The translations under genes and the position numbers were made by a program. The notes beneath the pieces are model-generated. The model was given only the letters and a program-made list of their open reading frames with translations, did not search any database and was not told the origin of the DNA. Shown in pieces: positions 8,548 through 18,241 of a stretch of 64,000 nt of DNA. The stretch comes from Pseudomonas chlororaphis subsp. piscium (lineage in GTDB: Bacteria; Pseudomonadota; Gammaproteobacteria; Pseudomonadales; Pseudomonadaceae). Position 1 is the first letter of the stretch. Each line of letters starts with the position of its first letter. Where the stretch lies: positions 2,728,001-2,792,000 of the forward strand of contig NZ_CP027707.1 in the NCBI RefSeq assembly GCF_003850345.1, given 5' to 3'.

Positions 8548-8613
8548 ATCGCGGGCAAGCCTCGCTCCTACAACGATATGTATGTTTTTGTAGGAGCGAG
8601 GCTTGCCCGCGAT
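8548..8613. repeat. inverted REP pair (GTAGGAGCGAGGCTTGCCCGCGAT type)
   Basis: Copies at 8548-8572 and 8589-8613 face each other with a 16-base spacer, forming a BIME between convergent genes. The stem can act as a transcription barrier for both sides. Confidence 0.9.
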
Positions 8614-8644
8614 GACGTCCTCCTTAACGCCATCACGCTCAAGG

Positions 8645-9760
8645 TCACACCGCGTTGACATCCACCCAACGCTGCTCCCGCGCCGCGACCCGGATCGCCG
8701 CCGCCAGCCGCTCCACCTGCCAGGCCTCGGCGAAATCCGTCCCGCCGTGCCCCTGGCCGCTAAGCGCCATGATCAATTCATGCACCTCCAGGGTCTTCAG
8801 CTCGTTGTAGCCCAGCTGGTGCCCCGGGGCTGGGCTGAAGGCGGCGTAGCCGGGCAGGGCGGGCCCGGCCAGCAGGCGCTGGAAGCCCTGGTCGCCGGCA
8901 CGGTACAGGCGCAGTTCGTTGAGGCGTTCCTGGTCGAAGGCCAGGGTGCCGCGGGTGCCGCTGATCTCGAAGCTCAGGTGGTTCTTGTAGCCATGCTTGA
9001 GCCAGCTGCTGCTGAAGGTCCCGCGGGCGCCGCTGGCGAAACGCAGCAGGGCGTGGGTCTGGTCGTCCACGGCGATCGGGCGCTGTTCCTGGCTGCCAGT
9101 GCTGGCCGGGCGCTGGTGGTGCACGGTCTGGCTGTCGGCGCAGACCGCCTCGACATCGCCCAGCAGATAACGCGCCATGGCCAACAGATGGCTGCCCAGG
9201 TCGGCCAGGGCGCCGCCGGCATGCTGCGGATCGCAGCGCCAGGAGAAAGGCGAGGCCGGGTCGGCCATGAAGTCTTCGCTGAACTCGCCCTGGAAGCTGA
9301 GGATCTGCCCCAGTTCGCCGCTGTCGATCAGCGCCTTGGCCTGCAGGATCATCGGGTTGTGCTGATAGTTGTAGCCGACCCGGGTGACCACCCCGGCGGC
9401 CTGGGCCGCCTGTTGCATCTGCTGCGCCTGTTCGACGCTGACCGCCAGGGGCTTCTCGCAGTACACCGCCTTGCCAGCCTTCAGCGCGGCCATGGCCATG
9501 GGGAAGTGCAGATGATTGGGCGTGGTGATCGCCACCAGATCGACCTTCGGGTCGTCGATCAGCCGTTGCCAGTCGTCGTGGGCCCGGGCGAAACCCCAGG
9601 CCGCGGCGCACTGTTCGGCGCGCTGGCGGTCGGCATCGGCCAGCGCCGCCAGGTGCAGGCGCACCGGCAATTCGAATACCGCACTGACATTACGAAACGC
9701 CAGCGCATGGGCCCGCCCCATGAAACCGGTGCCGATCAAGCCTATTCCAAGTTCACCCAT
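8645..9760 (-). CDS. Gfo/Idh/MocA-family NAD(P)-dependent oxidoreductase
   Basis: 371 aa, ATG at 9760. The N-terminal Rossmann fold has GLIGTGFMGRAHA (residues 7-19); the conserved EKPLA follows at about residue 101, with the substrate domain beginning at RVGYNYQHNP. The family oxidises sugars, inositols and related polyols. No sugar transporter or isomerase lies beside it, so the substrate remains open. It converges on the preceding flavoprotein gene across a REP pair. An AT-rich spacer at 9761-9898 probably contains its promoter. Confidence 0.9.
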   Translation of the reverse strand: MGELGIGLIGTGFMGRAHALAFRNVSAVFELPVRLHLAALADADRQRAEQCAAAWGFARAHDDWQRLIDDPKVDLVAITTPNHLHFPMAMAALKAGKAVYCEKPLAVSVEQAQQMQQAAQAAGVVTRVGYNYQHNPMILQAKALIDSGELGQILSFQGEFSEDFMADPASPFSWRCDPQHAGGALADLGSHLLAMARYLLGDVEAVCADSQTVHHQRPASTGSQEQRPIAVDDQTHALLRFASGARGTFSSSWLKHGYKNHLSFEISGTRGTLAFDQERLNELRLYRAGDQGFQRLLAGPALPGYAAFSPAPGHQLGYNELKTLEVHELIMALSGQGHGGTDFAEAWQVERLAAAIRVAAREQRWVDVNAV

Positions 9761-9898
9761 AGCCGACCCCTTTCAGAATTCTTATTGTAAGGAGTGCTAT
9801 TTATGGAATAAAAATTCGGTAATTGCAATCTGTAGAATAAATTTTCAGTGGCGCGCCGCTGCTGCTCGGCAACCCGGCGGGGAAAAGCCGAAGGGCGC

Positions 9899-9934
9899 AA
9901 ATAAAAAAGGGTGCAATGAACAGTCATTGCACCC
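9899..9934 (-). terminator. Rho-independent terminator of the autotransporter gene
   Basis: On the minus strand GGGTGCAATGA pairs with TCATTGCACCC (arms 9909-9919 and 9924-9934, loop of 4), followed by a T-run, directly after the autotransporter stop. Confidence 0.95.
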
Positions 9935-9957
9935 ATGGGCCGATCACCTGAGCAGGG

Positions 9958-12900
9958 TCAGAACTGGAAGGTGAACCCCAGGTTGACCGCGCTGCCACCG
10001 CCATGGCCGGACACCAGCCCGGTGTAGTTCAGCGACACCAGGGTGTCTTTGCTCATGGCCATTTCCGCAGCGGCCTTGACCACCGCGCCATCGCGAGACA
10101 CCGGCACGCCGTTCACCGCGAAGGCCGCCGCACTGCCAGCGAATTTCAATGAGGTTTCACGATCCAGGTCGCCGTACTGGTGTTCCCAGCCCAGCTCGCC
10201 ACGCAAGGTCACCGAGCGGGTGGCGCTCACCGGCAATTGCGTATGACCTCGCAGGCCAAGGGTCGAGAGCGTGGCGTCCTGGCTTTGCTTGCTGCCATGC
10301 AAGGCTGCCGCACCGCCGCGTTCCTTGAACGAGTCGTTCTGGAAGTTGATGTAGCTGAGGTTGGCGAAGGGCTCGAAAGCCGCCCACCGGGTGTAGCCGA
10401 TTTCGCCGAACACCTGATCGGTACGCGCGTTGTAGTTGGCTTTTTCATGGCTCGACTGGTTGCCGTACGCCACGTCACGGGACGTGTCGAAGCGGTGCCA
10501 GGTGGTGGCTCCGCCGAGGCGCAGGGCGATGCTGTCGAAACGTTTGCCGCCATAGATCGACAGGTGATAGTTGTCGCTGTCGGCGGAAGTCCTGGAGGCT
10601 CCGTTCAGATCGGTTCTGGTGTAGCCGGTTGCCGCACCGACGCGCCAGCCATCGCCGACGTCGGTGTCCAGGCCGAGCAGGACGCCGGTGGTGGAAGTGC
10701 TGTAGCGCGTGGCGTTGTGATCGGCGTCGACTTGCCTGTGGCCGCCGAGCAATTGCACCCAGCCACCATTGCTGCTGGCCTGGATATCCATATCGGTACC
10801 CAGGGCCTGAGCCTGTTGCAGGCGGCCGTTGACCGCGTCACGCAGGTAACGGCTGTCAGCGATCTGCGCAGCGGCGATGTCGGCGTGCACCTGGCCATCG
10901 AGCTGGTTGAAGGCTTGTCGCGCCAGTTCCGCCGAGTCGGAGGCCAGGATGCTCTCGTACACCGGATTACCCGCGCTCAATGTGTCGATGGCGCTGGCGA
11001 CGGCACGCTCGTTACGGGTCAAGGCTACGCTGGCGAACGCGGTCTGGTTGCGGTAGATGCCCAGGTTCAGCTGGTTCGGCTGGTAGTCCAGGCGGGTGCC
11101 GAGGAACAAGAAACTGGGGGCGACGGAAGCGAACTGGCCGTTGATACCCTGGCTGGCGCTGAGGATGTTGAACTGCTGGCCCAGGTAGCTGCTGGCCTGG
11201 GCCGCAGACAGCAGGTTGGGGCTGTTTTCCATGGAGAGGGTGACCTGTCCGCCGTTGAGAGTGGCCACGCCCGTGCTTTGGATGGTGTCGGTCTGCCCGT
11301 TGGCGGCGACTTCCACCGCGTACACCGAACCCGGGTTGAACGTGACGTCGCCGGTGTGCAGGGTGCCGACCGAATGGCCGGGGGCCACAGTACCGCCGTT
11401 GTTCACCAGCAGGCTGCCGATGCTGCCGTTGCCCGCCAGGGTGCCGCCGATACGGGTGACCACCTGATTATTGGCATCGACGGTGCCCACGGCGCTGCCA
11501 TCGACCGTCACGCTGGAGGTCAATCTGCCGTCCACCGAGAGCTTGCCGCCACGGACCCAGGTACTGCCCGAATAGCTGCTCTGACCCTCGAGTACCAGTT
11601 CCCCATCCCCGGACTTTGTCAGGCTGCCGACATAGGTCTGGCCGGTCAGCGGGTCCAGGCCGCGGGTCAGCGTTGCCTGTTCCCGGGCCATGCCGATCTC
11701 GTACTGGAATTGATCGTCCGCCGAGGCCCCGGCCGGTAGGCCCTTGACCCAGCCTTTTTGCTGCTTGATCGCGCTCCAGGTGGCCTGTTCGGCAGCGTCT
11801 TCGCTGCGTCGGGCACGGATCGCTTCGTCGGAGATGTCGTTGGCCCAGATATCGCGGGTGCCGGCGGGCAGCGCCACGGCCAGTGCACCGACGAACTGTC
11901 CCGGGCCCTGCATGGCCTTTTTCAGGTTGGGCAGGCCCCAGCCGTTGACCACGCCTGGCACCTGCGGGGTGCCGGGAGCGGCGTCGTGCACCGGTTGCAG
12001 GTTGTCGTAGGTGCGTCCGCCCTTCCGGTCGCCGACCGGGGTGTCCGGGCCGTCCGGGGTTTGCAGGGTGGAGGTGGTCAGCAAGACATCGCGGGCCTGG
12101 CTCGCGGTCATGTAGGGAAAGCGCTGGATCACCAGGGCCAGGGCGCCGGAAACGCTGGGGGCCGCCGCCGAGGTGCCGTTGGCGTTGGGGATGATCTCGC
12201 CTTCCGGTCCTGCGGACGGAATGCCGGAAACCCCCATGACGCACCACCACTTGGAGGTGCCGCAACGGTTGTAGACCTGGGCGCCGGTCTCGTCATAGCC
12301 GGTGATGGACAGCCACTTGGATTCCAGGTCCGGCTTGAAATAGGGGAGGTTGGCGTTGGTGTCCGGGTTGGCGCCATGGCTGTCGTTGCCGGCGGAGATG
12401 ATCTGGATGAACGAGTACTGCCGGCCGGCGTCGGCCATGGCATCCATCCAGGTCTTCTGGCCCGCGTGGGTCTTGTCCCAGAACGGCCGGTAGGCGGCGG
12501 TCATGTCCCTGAGGATATCCTGCGGGCTGTCGCCGACAGTGCCGAAGTGGTTCTCTACCTCATTACGCGAGTTCTGCCCCCAGCTCTGGTTGACGATCGA
12601 CACTTTTTTCGCCGCCAGCGCGTCGTAGCTGGCCATGAAGGCGTTGTAGTCGAGGTCGTTGGAGCCTTGATAACGGTCGTTGTCGCTGCCGCCGGTGTTG
12701 GCCACGAACAGATTGGCGTCGAAGGCGATGCCGTGCATGCCGGTACCATTGCGACTGGCCGCCAGTACTCCGGACATTTCCGTGCCGTGGCCGTCGTTGA
12801 AGCTCGGGTCGTACTCACCTGGAATACTGAAGTGCTCACCTTTGTGGAACTCGCCGGCCGGCACCTCCAACCGATAGCGCGGATGGGTTGCGTAGTATTC

Positions 12901-13689
12901 GCCGGTAGAGGTGACCGCCTGCACACGGTTTTCGCCTGCGGCGTTCTTGCCCTGGAATTCCGAATGTTCACTGAGGATGCCCGAGTCCAGCACGCCGACG
13001 TTTACCCCTTTCCCGGTGATACCCAGGGCATAGGCGTAATAGGCGTTGGTCCGGTCCAGGCCGGAGTTGACCTGGGCTTCCGGAGTCTTCCAGGTTTGCG
13101 CGTTATTGCTCCAGTTGCCGGTCGCGGCGGACCATGACTGTCCGGCATTGAGTTGTTTGTGCAGGTCCGTGGCCACACCCGGCTCTATATAGGTATAAGG
13201 TTGGGCCGCCGGCAGGTTGGCAATAATCGCTTTGGCGAAGTCGTATATGTTCTGGGTATAACGGCCGGAGTTGCTGAACAGGCGGCTTTTATAGCGATCC
13301 AGATTGTTGTTGGAATCAAGTGGCTTGCTCGTATCGCCGAGCATTGCACTGATCGACAGGTTTTCCGCCTGCAACTCGTAGTTCTGCTGCAGCAACGAGT
13401 CGAACTTTGTCGATTGTGCGGCAAACTCTTTGGCTGCCAGGTCCAGGGTATTGCCTATACCAAAACGCAAGTTGGTATACACGGCGCTGCCCGGCGCGAA
13501 TGACGCAGCGGCGTTCCTGAACGCAGCCTCCAATACCTGGGGCGTATAGGGCGAGCCGGTGGGCGGATTATCTGCCAGAGCCATCTGGCCCTGACCCAGC
13601 CACAAGGCGATGGCCATTGCGACAGGGCTCAGGGAAGCTGGTTTTAAAGGGTTGCTGCGTTTGCCTGAATCGATACCTGCTACGTCCAT
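9958..13689 (-). CDS. subtilisin-family (S8) autotransporter serine protease
   Basis: 1243 aa. Residues 1-39 look like an extended signal peptide ending QMALA. A region of about 190 residues precedes the protease. The S8 domain carries D235 (VGVLDSGI), H301 (DGHGTEMSG), oxyanion N435 (SAGN) and S507 (NGTSAAAP). A passenger-associated beta-helix segment follows (~680-860; LTKSGDGELVLEGQSSYSG), and the last ~280 residues form the outer-membrane beta barrel ending GFTFQF. A surface-displayed or self-released protease is expected. The monocistronic gene has its own terminator and a GGAA ribosome site before the ATG at 13689. Homologues act in adhesion, cytotoxicity or processing of other surface proteins; the substrate is unknown. 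Confidence 0.95.
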   Translation of the reverse strand: MDVAGIDSGKRSNPLKPASLSPVAMAIALWLGQGQMALADNPPTGSPYTPQVLEAAFRNAAASFAPGSAVYTNLRFGIGNTLDLAAKEFAAQSTKFDSLLQQNYELQAENLSISAMLGDTSKPLDSNNNLDRYKSRLFSNSGRYTQNIYDFAKAIIANLPAAQPYTYIEPGVATDLHKQLNAGQSWSAATGNWSNNAQTWKTPEAQVNSGLDRTNAYYAYALGITGKGVNVGVLDSGILSEHSEFQGKNAAGENRVQAVTSTGEYYATHPRYRLEVPAGEFHKGEHFSIPGEYDPSFNDGHGTEMSGVLAASRNGTGMHGIAFDANLFVANTGGSDNDRYQGSNDLDYNAFMASYDALAAKKVSIVNQSWGQNSRNEVENHFGTVGDSPQDILRDMTAAYRPFWDKTHAGQKTWMDAMADAGRQYSFIQIISAGNDSHGANPDTNANLPYFKPDLESKWLSITGYDETGAQVYNRCGTSKWWCVMGVSGIPSAGPEGEIIPNANGTSAAAPSVSGALALVIQRFPYMTASQARDVLLTTSTLQTPDGPDTPVGDRKGGRTYDNLQPVHDAAPGTPQVPGVVNGWGLPNLKKAMQGPGQFVGALAVALPAGTRDIWANDISDEAIRARRSEDAAEQATWSAIKQQKGWVKGLPAGASADDQFQYEIGMAREQATLTRGLDPLTGQTYVGSLTKSGDGELVLEGQSSYSGSTWVRGGKLSVDGRLTSSVTVDGSAVGTVDANNQVVTRIGGTLAGNGSIGSLLVNNGGTVAPGHSVGTLHTGDVTFNPGSVYAVEVAANGQTDTIQSTGVATLNGGQVTLSMENSPNLLSAAQASSYLGQQFNILSASQGINGQFASVAPSFLFLGTRLDYQPNQLNLGIYRNQTAFASVALTRNERAVASAIDTLSAGNPVYESILASDSAELARQAFNQLDGQVHADIAAAQIADSRYLRDAVNGRLQQAQALGTDMDIQASSNGGWVQLLGGHRQVDADHNATRYSTSTTGVLLGLDTDVGDGWRVGAATGYTRTDLNGASRTSADSDNYHLSIYGGKRFDSIALRLGGATTWHRFDTSRDVAYGNQSSHEKANYNARTDQVFGEIGYTRWAAFEPFANLSYINFQNDSFKERGGAAALHGSKQSQDATLSTLGLRGHTQLPVSATRSVTLRGELGWEHQYGDLDRETSLKFAGSAAAFAVNGVPVSRDGAVVKAAAEMAMSKDTLVSLNYTGLVSGHGGGSAVNLGFTFQF

Positions 13690-14142
13690 GTTCCTTTTCC
13701 TTGAGATATGTCCTTGGTCGAAACTGATGTTTCGATCTCTTGTAATAGGCAGGGTTTAAATGATGGGCTGAAACAAAGGTGCTGTTTGGAAACACCTGGT
13801 GTACTTATTGTTTTTACTGAGCAATAGGGAGTTCAGTCTCGGTTATCGTTACTGTTCGCTTGATACTCACTAGGTGGTACATATTAAGAAGTCGACAATC
13901 ACCGAATGGTCAGTTGTTGATCCTCAAGTTGTTTTTCTTTAAGGCGCACATCGGCCTCCGCTGTTTTCAAACAATGGTGTTTCACATGAGTGGTGTTGCA
14001 GAAAAATAACTGCGAGAGGGTTATAGCATGACAAATGAGCTTGTAACAAAATATTTATAGAGTGCTACGAGCTTGATACCAAAACTGTGACAGGTTTGGT
14101 TTTCTGTTTGAGAAAGGTTGGGGCGAGGTGTGGGTGCCGGGC
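13690..14142. other. AT-rich intergenic region upstream of the autotransporter
   Basis: No gene seen. The region is clearly more AT-rich than its surroundings and includes a short hairpin (CGAAAC/GTTTCG around 13719-13735) in the probable 5' untranslated region of the autotransporter. Its promoter should lie here, but no clear hexamers were assigned. Confidence 0.5.
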
Positions 14143-14168
14143 AATAAAAAGGCAGCCCGCAGGCTGCC
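14143..14168 (-). terminator. Rho-independent terminator of the SDR/phosphotransferase operon
   Basis: AAGGCAGCC and GGCTGCCTT flank a short loop (14149-14168); on the minus strand the stem is followed by a T-rich run, shortly after the SDR stop. Confidence 0.92.
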
Positions 14169-14191
14169 TTTAGTTGTACGGCGAGGATCGC

Positions 14192-14959
14192 TCAGGAAAG
14201 GAAACCGCCGTCCACGTTCAGTGACACGCCCGTGGTGTAGCTCGAGGCATCGCTGGCCAGGTAGAGCACGGCGCCGGCCATTTCGCTCGGGTCGGCCACG
14301 CGCTTGAGGGGGATCTGCGCCAGGGCGGTCTTGAGGATCGCGTCGTTCTTCACCAGCGCCGAGGCGAACTTGGTGTCGGTCAGGCCCGGCAGCAGGGCGT
14401 TGCAGCGGATGCCGAACTGTGCGCATTCCTTGGCGAAGACCTTGGTCATGTTGATCACCGCGGCCTTGGTCATCGAGTAGATGCCCTGGAAGATGCCGGG
14501 GGACACACCGTTGATCGAAGCCACATTGATGATGCTGCCGCCGCCGTTGTCGCGCATCAGCTTGCCGGCTTCCACCGACATGAAGAAGTAGCCGCGGATG
14601 TTGACGTCGACGGTCTTCTGGAAGGCGCCGAGGTCAGTGTCCAGCACGTTGCAGAACTGCGGGTTGGTGGCGGCGTTGTTGACCAGTATGTCCAGGCGCC
14701 CGAACTGTTCGCGGATGCCGGCGAACACCTGGCTGATCTGCTCCATCTCGCCGATATGGCAGGCGATGGCGGTGGCCTTGCCGCCGGCGGCGACAATGGC
14801 GTCGGCCACGTGCTGGCAGCCTTCGAGCTTGCGGCTCGAGACGATCACATGGGCGCCTTGCTGGGCCAGCAGCTTGGCGATGGCTTCACCGATGCCGCGG
14901 CTGGCGCCGGAGACGAAAGCGATCTTGCCGTCGAGGTCGAACAACTGAGTCTTGGACAT
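14192..14959 (-). CDS. short-chain dehydrogenase/reductase
   Basis: 255 aa classical SDR: cofactor motif SGASRGIGEA (residues ~17-26), NNAAT at ~90, catalytic Ser in INVASINGVSPG and YSMTK (YxxxK) near residue 160, and a C-terminal TGVSLNVDGG. The NAD(P) preference is not clear from the motif. It lies 35 bases after the phosphotransferase gene on the same strand, in an operon ending at the terminator at 14143-14168. In many Pseudomonas this pair accompanies acyl-CoA dehydrogenases of unusual (branched or hydroxylated) fatty acids, so an acyl-CoA-related substrate is a reasonable guess. Confidence 0.93.
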   Translation of the reverse strand: MSKTQLFDLDGKIAFVSGASRGIGEAIAKLLAQQGAHVIVSSRKLEGCQHVADAIVAAGGKATAIACHIGEMEQISQVFAGIREQFGRLDILVNNAATNPQFCNVLDTDLGAFQKTVDVNIRGYFFMSVEAGKLMRDNGGGSIINVASINGVSPGIFQGIYSMTKAAVINMTKVFAKECAQFGIRCNALLPGLTDTKFASALVKNDAILKTALAQIPLKRVADPSEMAGAVLYLASDASSYTTGVSLNVDGGFLS

Positions 14960-14994
14960 GGTTTTTCCTTATTGTGTGCCTGGCGCCGGGACGA

Positions 14995-16062
14995 TCAGAG
15001 GCTGGATTTGTGGATGACCTGCAGGCTCATCTGCTCCAGCAGCTTGTTCATGTGAATGAACTGCGCGAAGCGTTTGTCCTGGGTCTGGCCATGGAAGAAG
15101 CGGTAGTAGATCTGCTGCACGATGCCGGCCAGGCGGAACAGGCCGTAGGTGTAGTAGAAGTCGAAATTGCCGATCTGGATGCCGGCGCGTTCGGCGTAGT
15201 AGTCGACGAACTGCTGGCGAGTCAGCATGCCCGGGGCGTTGCTCGGCTGGCGGCGCATCAGTTGCACCGGCGCCGGGTCGCCGGCTTCGATCCAGTAGGC
15301 CAGGGTGTTGCCCAGGTCCATCAGCGGGTCGCCCAGGGTGGTCAGTTCCCAGTCCAGCACGCCGATGATCTGCATCGGGTTGGCCGGGTCGAGGATCACG
15401 TTGTCGAAGCGGTAGTCGTTGTGCACGATGCTGGAGGTCGGGTGATCGGCCGGCATCTTGTCGTTGAGCCAGGCCTTGACCGCTTCCCACTTGGGCGCGT
15501 CCGGGGTCAGGGCTTTCTCGTAGCGATCGCTCCAGCCCTTGATCTGGCGTTGCACATAACCTTCGGGCTTGCCCAGGTCGCTCAGGCCGCAGGCCTTGTA
15601 GTCGACCCGGTGCAGCTCGACGAACTTGTCGATGAAGCTCTTGCACAGGGCCTCGGTCCTGGCCGCGTCGAAACCCAGCTCCGGCGGCAGGTCGGAGCGC
15701 AGGATGATGCCCTTGACCCGTTCCATCACATAGAACTCGGCGCCGATCACCGATTCGTCGGTGCAGTGCACATAGGCTTTCGGGCAATACGGAAAGCCGT
15801 CCTTGAGCTGGTTGAGGATGCGGTATTCGCGGCCCATGTCGTGGGCCGACTTGGCCTTGTGGCCGAAGGGCGGGCGGCGCAGGACGAATTCCTGTCCCGG
15901 GTATTCCAGCAGGTAGGTCAGGTTCGAAGCACCGCCCGGAAACTGGCTGATCTGCGGGGTGCCGGTCAGGCCCGGAATATGTGCCTTGAGGTACGGATCG
16001 ATCAGGTTGGCATCGAGTTCCTCGCCGGAGCGAGTACGGGTGGACTGGTCAGTAAGCGCCAT
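14995..16062 (-). CDS. phosphotransferase family protein (APH/ACAD10-type kinase fold)
   Basis: 355 aa. Kinase-like APH fold: GGASNLTYLLEY and FVLRRPP near the N-terminus (nucleotide loop and Lys region), SSIVHNDYRFDNVILDP (catalytic loop HNDYRFDN) and the Mg site in GVLDWELTTLGDPLMDLG. This subgroup resembles the aminoglycoside-phosphotransferase-like domain of ACAD10/ACAD11, which phosphorylates 4-hydroxy acyl-CoAs. It is the first gene of a two-gene operon with the SDR. Upstream spacer 16063-16315 holds no other gene. Confidence 0.9.
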   Translation of the reverse strand: MALTDQSTRTRSGEELDANLIDPYLKAHIPGLTGTPQISQFPGGASNLTYLLEYPGQEFVLRRPPFGHKAKSAHDMGREYRILNQLKDGFPYCPKAYVHCTDESVIGAEFYVMERVKGIILRSDLPPELGFDAARTEALCKSFIDKFVELHRVDYKACGLSDLGKPEGYVQRQIKGWSDRYEKALTPDAPKWEAVKAWLNDKMPADHPTSSIVHNDYRFDNVILDPANPMQIIGVLDWELTTLGDPLMDLGNTLAYWIEAGDPAPVQLMRRQPSNAPGMLTRQQFVDYYAERAGIQIGNFDFYYTYGLFRLAGIVQQIYYRFFHGQTQDKRFAQFIHMNKLLEQMSLQVIHKSSL

Positions 16063-16315
16063 GCTTATCCCTTCTGCTTATTCTGGAGGCCAGAGATTAT
16101 TGGCTAATCTAATGTGCCCACCTGAGCGCCACAATCGCCGCAGGCCTTTATAGGTGAGCGTGTTGCCGGACAATCATTGCTTTTGATACAAGCGTTTGAA
16201 TGTGCCCGGCTTCACTCTAGTCCAGTTCGCCGGGCCTGAATGAGCATTCCGACCGGGCTCGCGCATCAGCCTGTTTGTGCGCAGCGCCGCCGGCGCCTTT
16301 CGTAGCGCGCCGGGT

Positions 16316-17266
16316 TCAGTTCGGGGCAGGCAGGGCGATGGGGGTCAACAGCGGCTGGCCGCTGAAGTGGGCGACGAGGTTCTTGCCCACCAGCTCCACC
16401 GTGGCCTGGGTCGCTTCCGGCGACAGCCCGGCGACGTGGGGTGTCAGCACCACATTGTTCAGGGTCTTCAAGGCATCCGGCACCCGCGGTTCGTCGTCGA
16501 ACACGTCCAGGCCCGCGCCGGCGATGCTGCGTTGTTCCAGGGCCTGCAGCAGGTCGGCGGTATTGACCACGCTGGCGCGGGCGATGTTCACCAGGAAACC
16601 CTCGGGCCCCAGGGCCTGCAGCACGGCCTTGTCGATCAGTTGGCGAGTGCCTATGCCGCCAGGCGTGGCGACCACCAGGAAGTCCGAATGCCGCGCCAGT
16701 TCGGTCGGGGTCGGGCAGAAGCTGTAAGGCACGTCGCTGCGGATCTGCCGGTTGTGGTAGCTGACGCTCATGTCGAAGCCATTGGCGCAGCGCTTGGCGA
16801 TGGCCAGGCCGACGGCGCCAAGGCCCAGGATGCCCAGGCGCTTGCCGGCCAGGGACGGGCGCATGACTTTCGGCCATTCGCCACGCCGCACGGCGGCATC
16901 GGCACGGGGAATGTCGCGGACCAGGGACAGCAGCAGGGCCATGGCGTGGTCGGCCACCGACGAGGCGTTGACCCCGGCGCCGTTGCTCACCGCTATCCCG
17001 CGGTTGCTCGCCGCCTGCAGGTCGACCTGCTCGTAGCCGGCGCCGATCACGCAGATGATTTCCAGGTGCGGCAGGGCGGCGATTTCTTCGGCGGTCAGGC
17101 CCAGCGGGCCGCGGGTGAGCACGGCGTTGATCTGCCCGGCATGGGCCTTGATGGCGTCCGCCCGTTCGCTGGGCGTCGGCGCGAGAATCAGGTGGAAACC
17201 CTGGTTTTCCAGGATCCACAGGTAGTCATTGATGGTTTCGACGAGGACCAGAACGGTGGCGGGCAT
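16316..17266 (-). CDS. D-isomer specific 2-hydroxyacid dehydrogenase
   Basis: 316 aa from the ATG at 17266, which has AGGAG at good spacing; a longer in-frame ORF start upstream is not supported. NAD-binding motif GILGLGAVGLAIAKR lies at ~145-160, with the family Arg in NIARAS, the Glu in DEPRVPDAL and the His in NVVLTPHVAG. The protein would reduce a 2-oxoacid such as glyoxylate or hydroxypyruvate. It is monocistronic. Substrate preference cannot be decided here. Confidence 0.92.
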   Translation of the reverse strand: MPATVLVLVETINDYLWILENQGFHLILAPTPSERADAIKAHAGQINAVLTRGPLGLTAEEIAALPHLEIICVIGAGYEQVDLQAASNRGIAVSNGAGVNASSVADHAMALLLSLVRDIPRADAAVRRGEWPKVMRPSLAGKRLGILGLGAVGLAIAKRCANGFDMSVSYHNRQIRSDVPYSFCPTPTELARHSDFLVVATPGGIGTRQLIDKAVLQALGPEGFLVNIARASVVNTADLLQALEQRSIAGAGLDVFDDEPRVPDALKTLNNVVLTPHVAGLSPEATQATVELVGKNLVAHFSGQPLLTPIALPAPN

Positions 17267-17468
17267 GCGTGTCTCCTGAAGGACTGAAGAGGAACGGACG
17301 GCGTACGGCGCATCGACGGCAACCGGCGTACAGCTCCTGGAGCTGCTGTACCGTGATAAACCACTCAAGGGCTCAAGATTGCGGATTGCAGGGCGCTTTG
17401 GCAAGGCGCAGTCGCGGGTTTTTCCCGCGGCTGCGGCCTTCGAGAGCGTCGTCGCCCTTAAGGGCCTA

Positions 17469-17606
17469 ATCGCCAGCAAGCTTGGCTCCTACAGAAGCAG
17501 CGGCGAGCCTGATACTTCTTCTGTAGGAGCGAGGCTTGCCCGCGATGACGGTCTGGAGAGCAGCATCGGCCTCAAGGGGTTATCGCCGGTAAATTGAGCT
17601 CCTACA
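17469..17606. repeat. REP cluster, three copies
   Basis: Units at about 17469-17494 (CGCCAGCAAGCTTGGCTCCTACAG), 17520-17545 (inverted, GTAGGAGCGAGGCTTGCCCGCGAT) and a degenerate third copy at 17582-17606 (ATCGCCGG...GCTCCTACA). The cluster fills the 349-base spacer 17267-17615, which otherwise holds no gene. Confidence 0.85.
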
Positions 17607-17615
17607 CGGAAGTGT

Positions 17616-18155
17616 TCAGAAGCGGATATCGGCAGTTTTCACTCGCCGGACAAAGGCGCCGTCCAGGGTCGCGTTGTGGTGGTCGATGATCGCCCGGGCC
17701 GGGAGCGCCGGGGTGTCCATGCAGGTATGGGCATCCTCCGCCAGCACGGCGGCGAACCCCAGGTCCAGGGCGGCGCGGCAGGTGGCGTCGATGCAGTACT
17801 GGGTTTTCATGCCGACGATCACCAGTTCATCGACCTGCGCCGCCCGCAGGTGTTCGGCCAGCCCGGTGCCGACAAAACAATTGGGGCGGGTTTTGTCCAG
17901 CCGCTGGTCGTTGGCCTCGAGTTGCAATTGCGGCAGCAGTTGCCACGGCGCGCTGCCGGCGGCGATGGGCGAGCCTTGCGGGCCGGTATGGCGCACGGCG
18001 ATCACCGGCGCGCCGGCCTGCCGGGCGCGGTGGATCAACTGGTTGATGTTGTCGAGTACGCGCTGCCCCTCGAAGGGCTGCTGCGGTCCGTGAAACAGGC
18101 CGACCTGCATGTCGACGATCAGCAGGGCGGGGCGCTGGGCCTGGGGTGACGGCAT
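17616..18155 (-). CDS. cysteine hydrolase, isochorismatase family
   Basis: 179 aa. Catalytic triad of the family is visible: D15 (LIVDMQVG), K88 (LDKTRPN) and C121 (GMKTQYCIDATCRAA). Members hydrolyse isochorismate, nicotinamide, ureidoacrylate or other amides; this one is not assignable further. Start ATG at 18155 has GGAG in front. Unusually, it is preceded by a promoter, a Thr-codon-rich 26-codon leader ORF and an intrinsic terminator (18191-18359), an arrangement of translation-controlled transcription attenuation. An effect of threonine (or charged tRNA-Thr) on its expression is therefore inferred. Confidence 0.88.
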   Translation of the reverse strand: MPSPQAQRPALLIVDMQVGLFHGPQQPFEGQRVLDNINQLIHRARQAGAPVIAVRHTGPQGSPIAAGSAPWQLLPQLQLEANDQRLDKTRPNCFVGTGLAEHLRAAQVDELVIVGMKTQYCIDATCRAALDLGFAAVLAEDAHTCMDTPALPARAIIDHHNATLDGAFVRRVKTADIRF

Positions 18156-18190
18156 GGTGTTTCTCCTTGTGAGCCAGCTGGACGGAGAAA

Positions 18191-18222
18191 CAAAAGGCCC
18201 CGTCCATTGCTGGCGGGGCCTT
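18191..18222 (-). terminator. intrinsic terminator between leader peptide and hydrolase gene (attenuator)
   Basis: On the minus strand AAGGCCCCG (18222-18214) pairs with CGGGGCCTT (18202-18194), followed by TTTTG. It sits 36 bases before the hydrolase start and 20 bases after the leader stop. The 5' arm could instead pair with GGCGGGCC inside the leader ORF (18271-18264, one bulged base). Confidence 0.85.
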
Positions 18223-18241
18223 GGGTTCGACTGCGCTGTTG

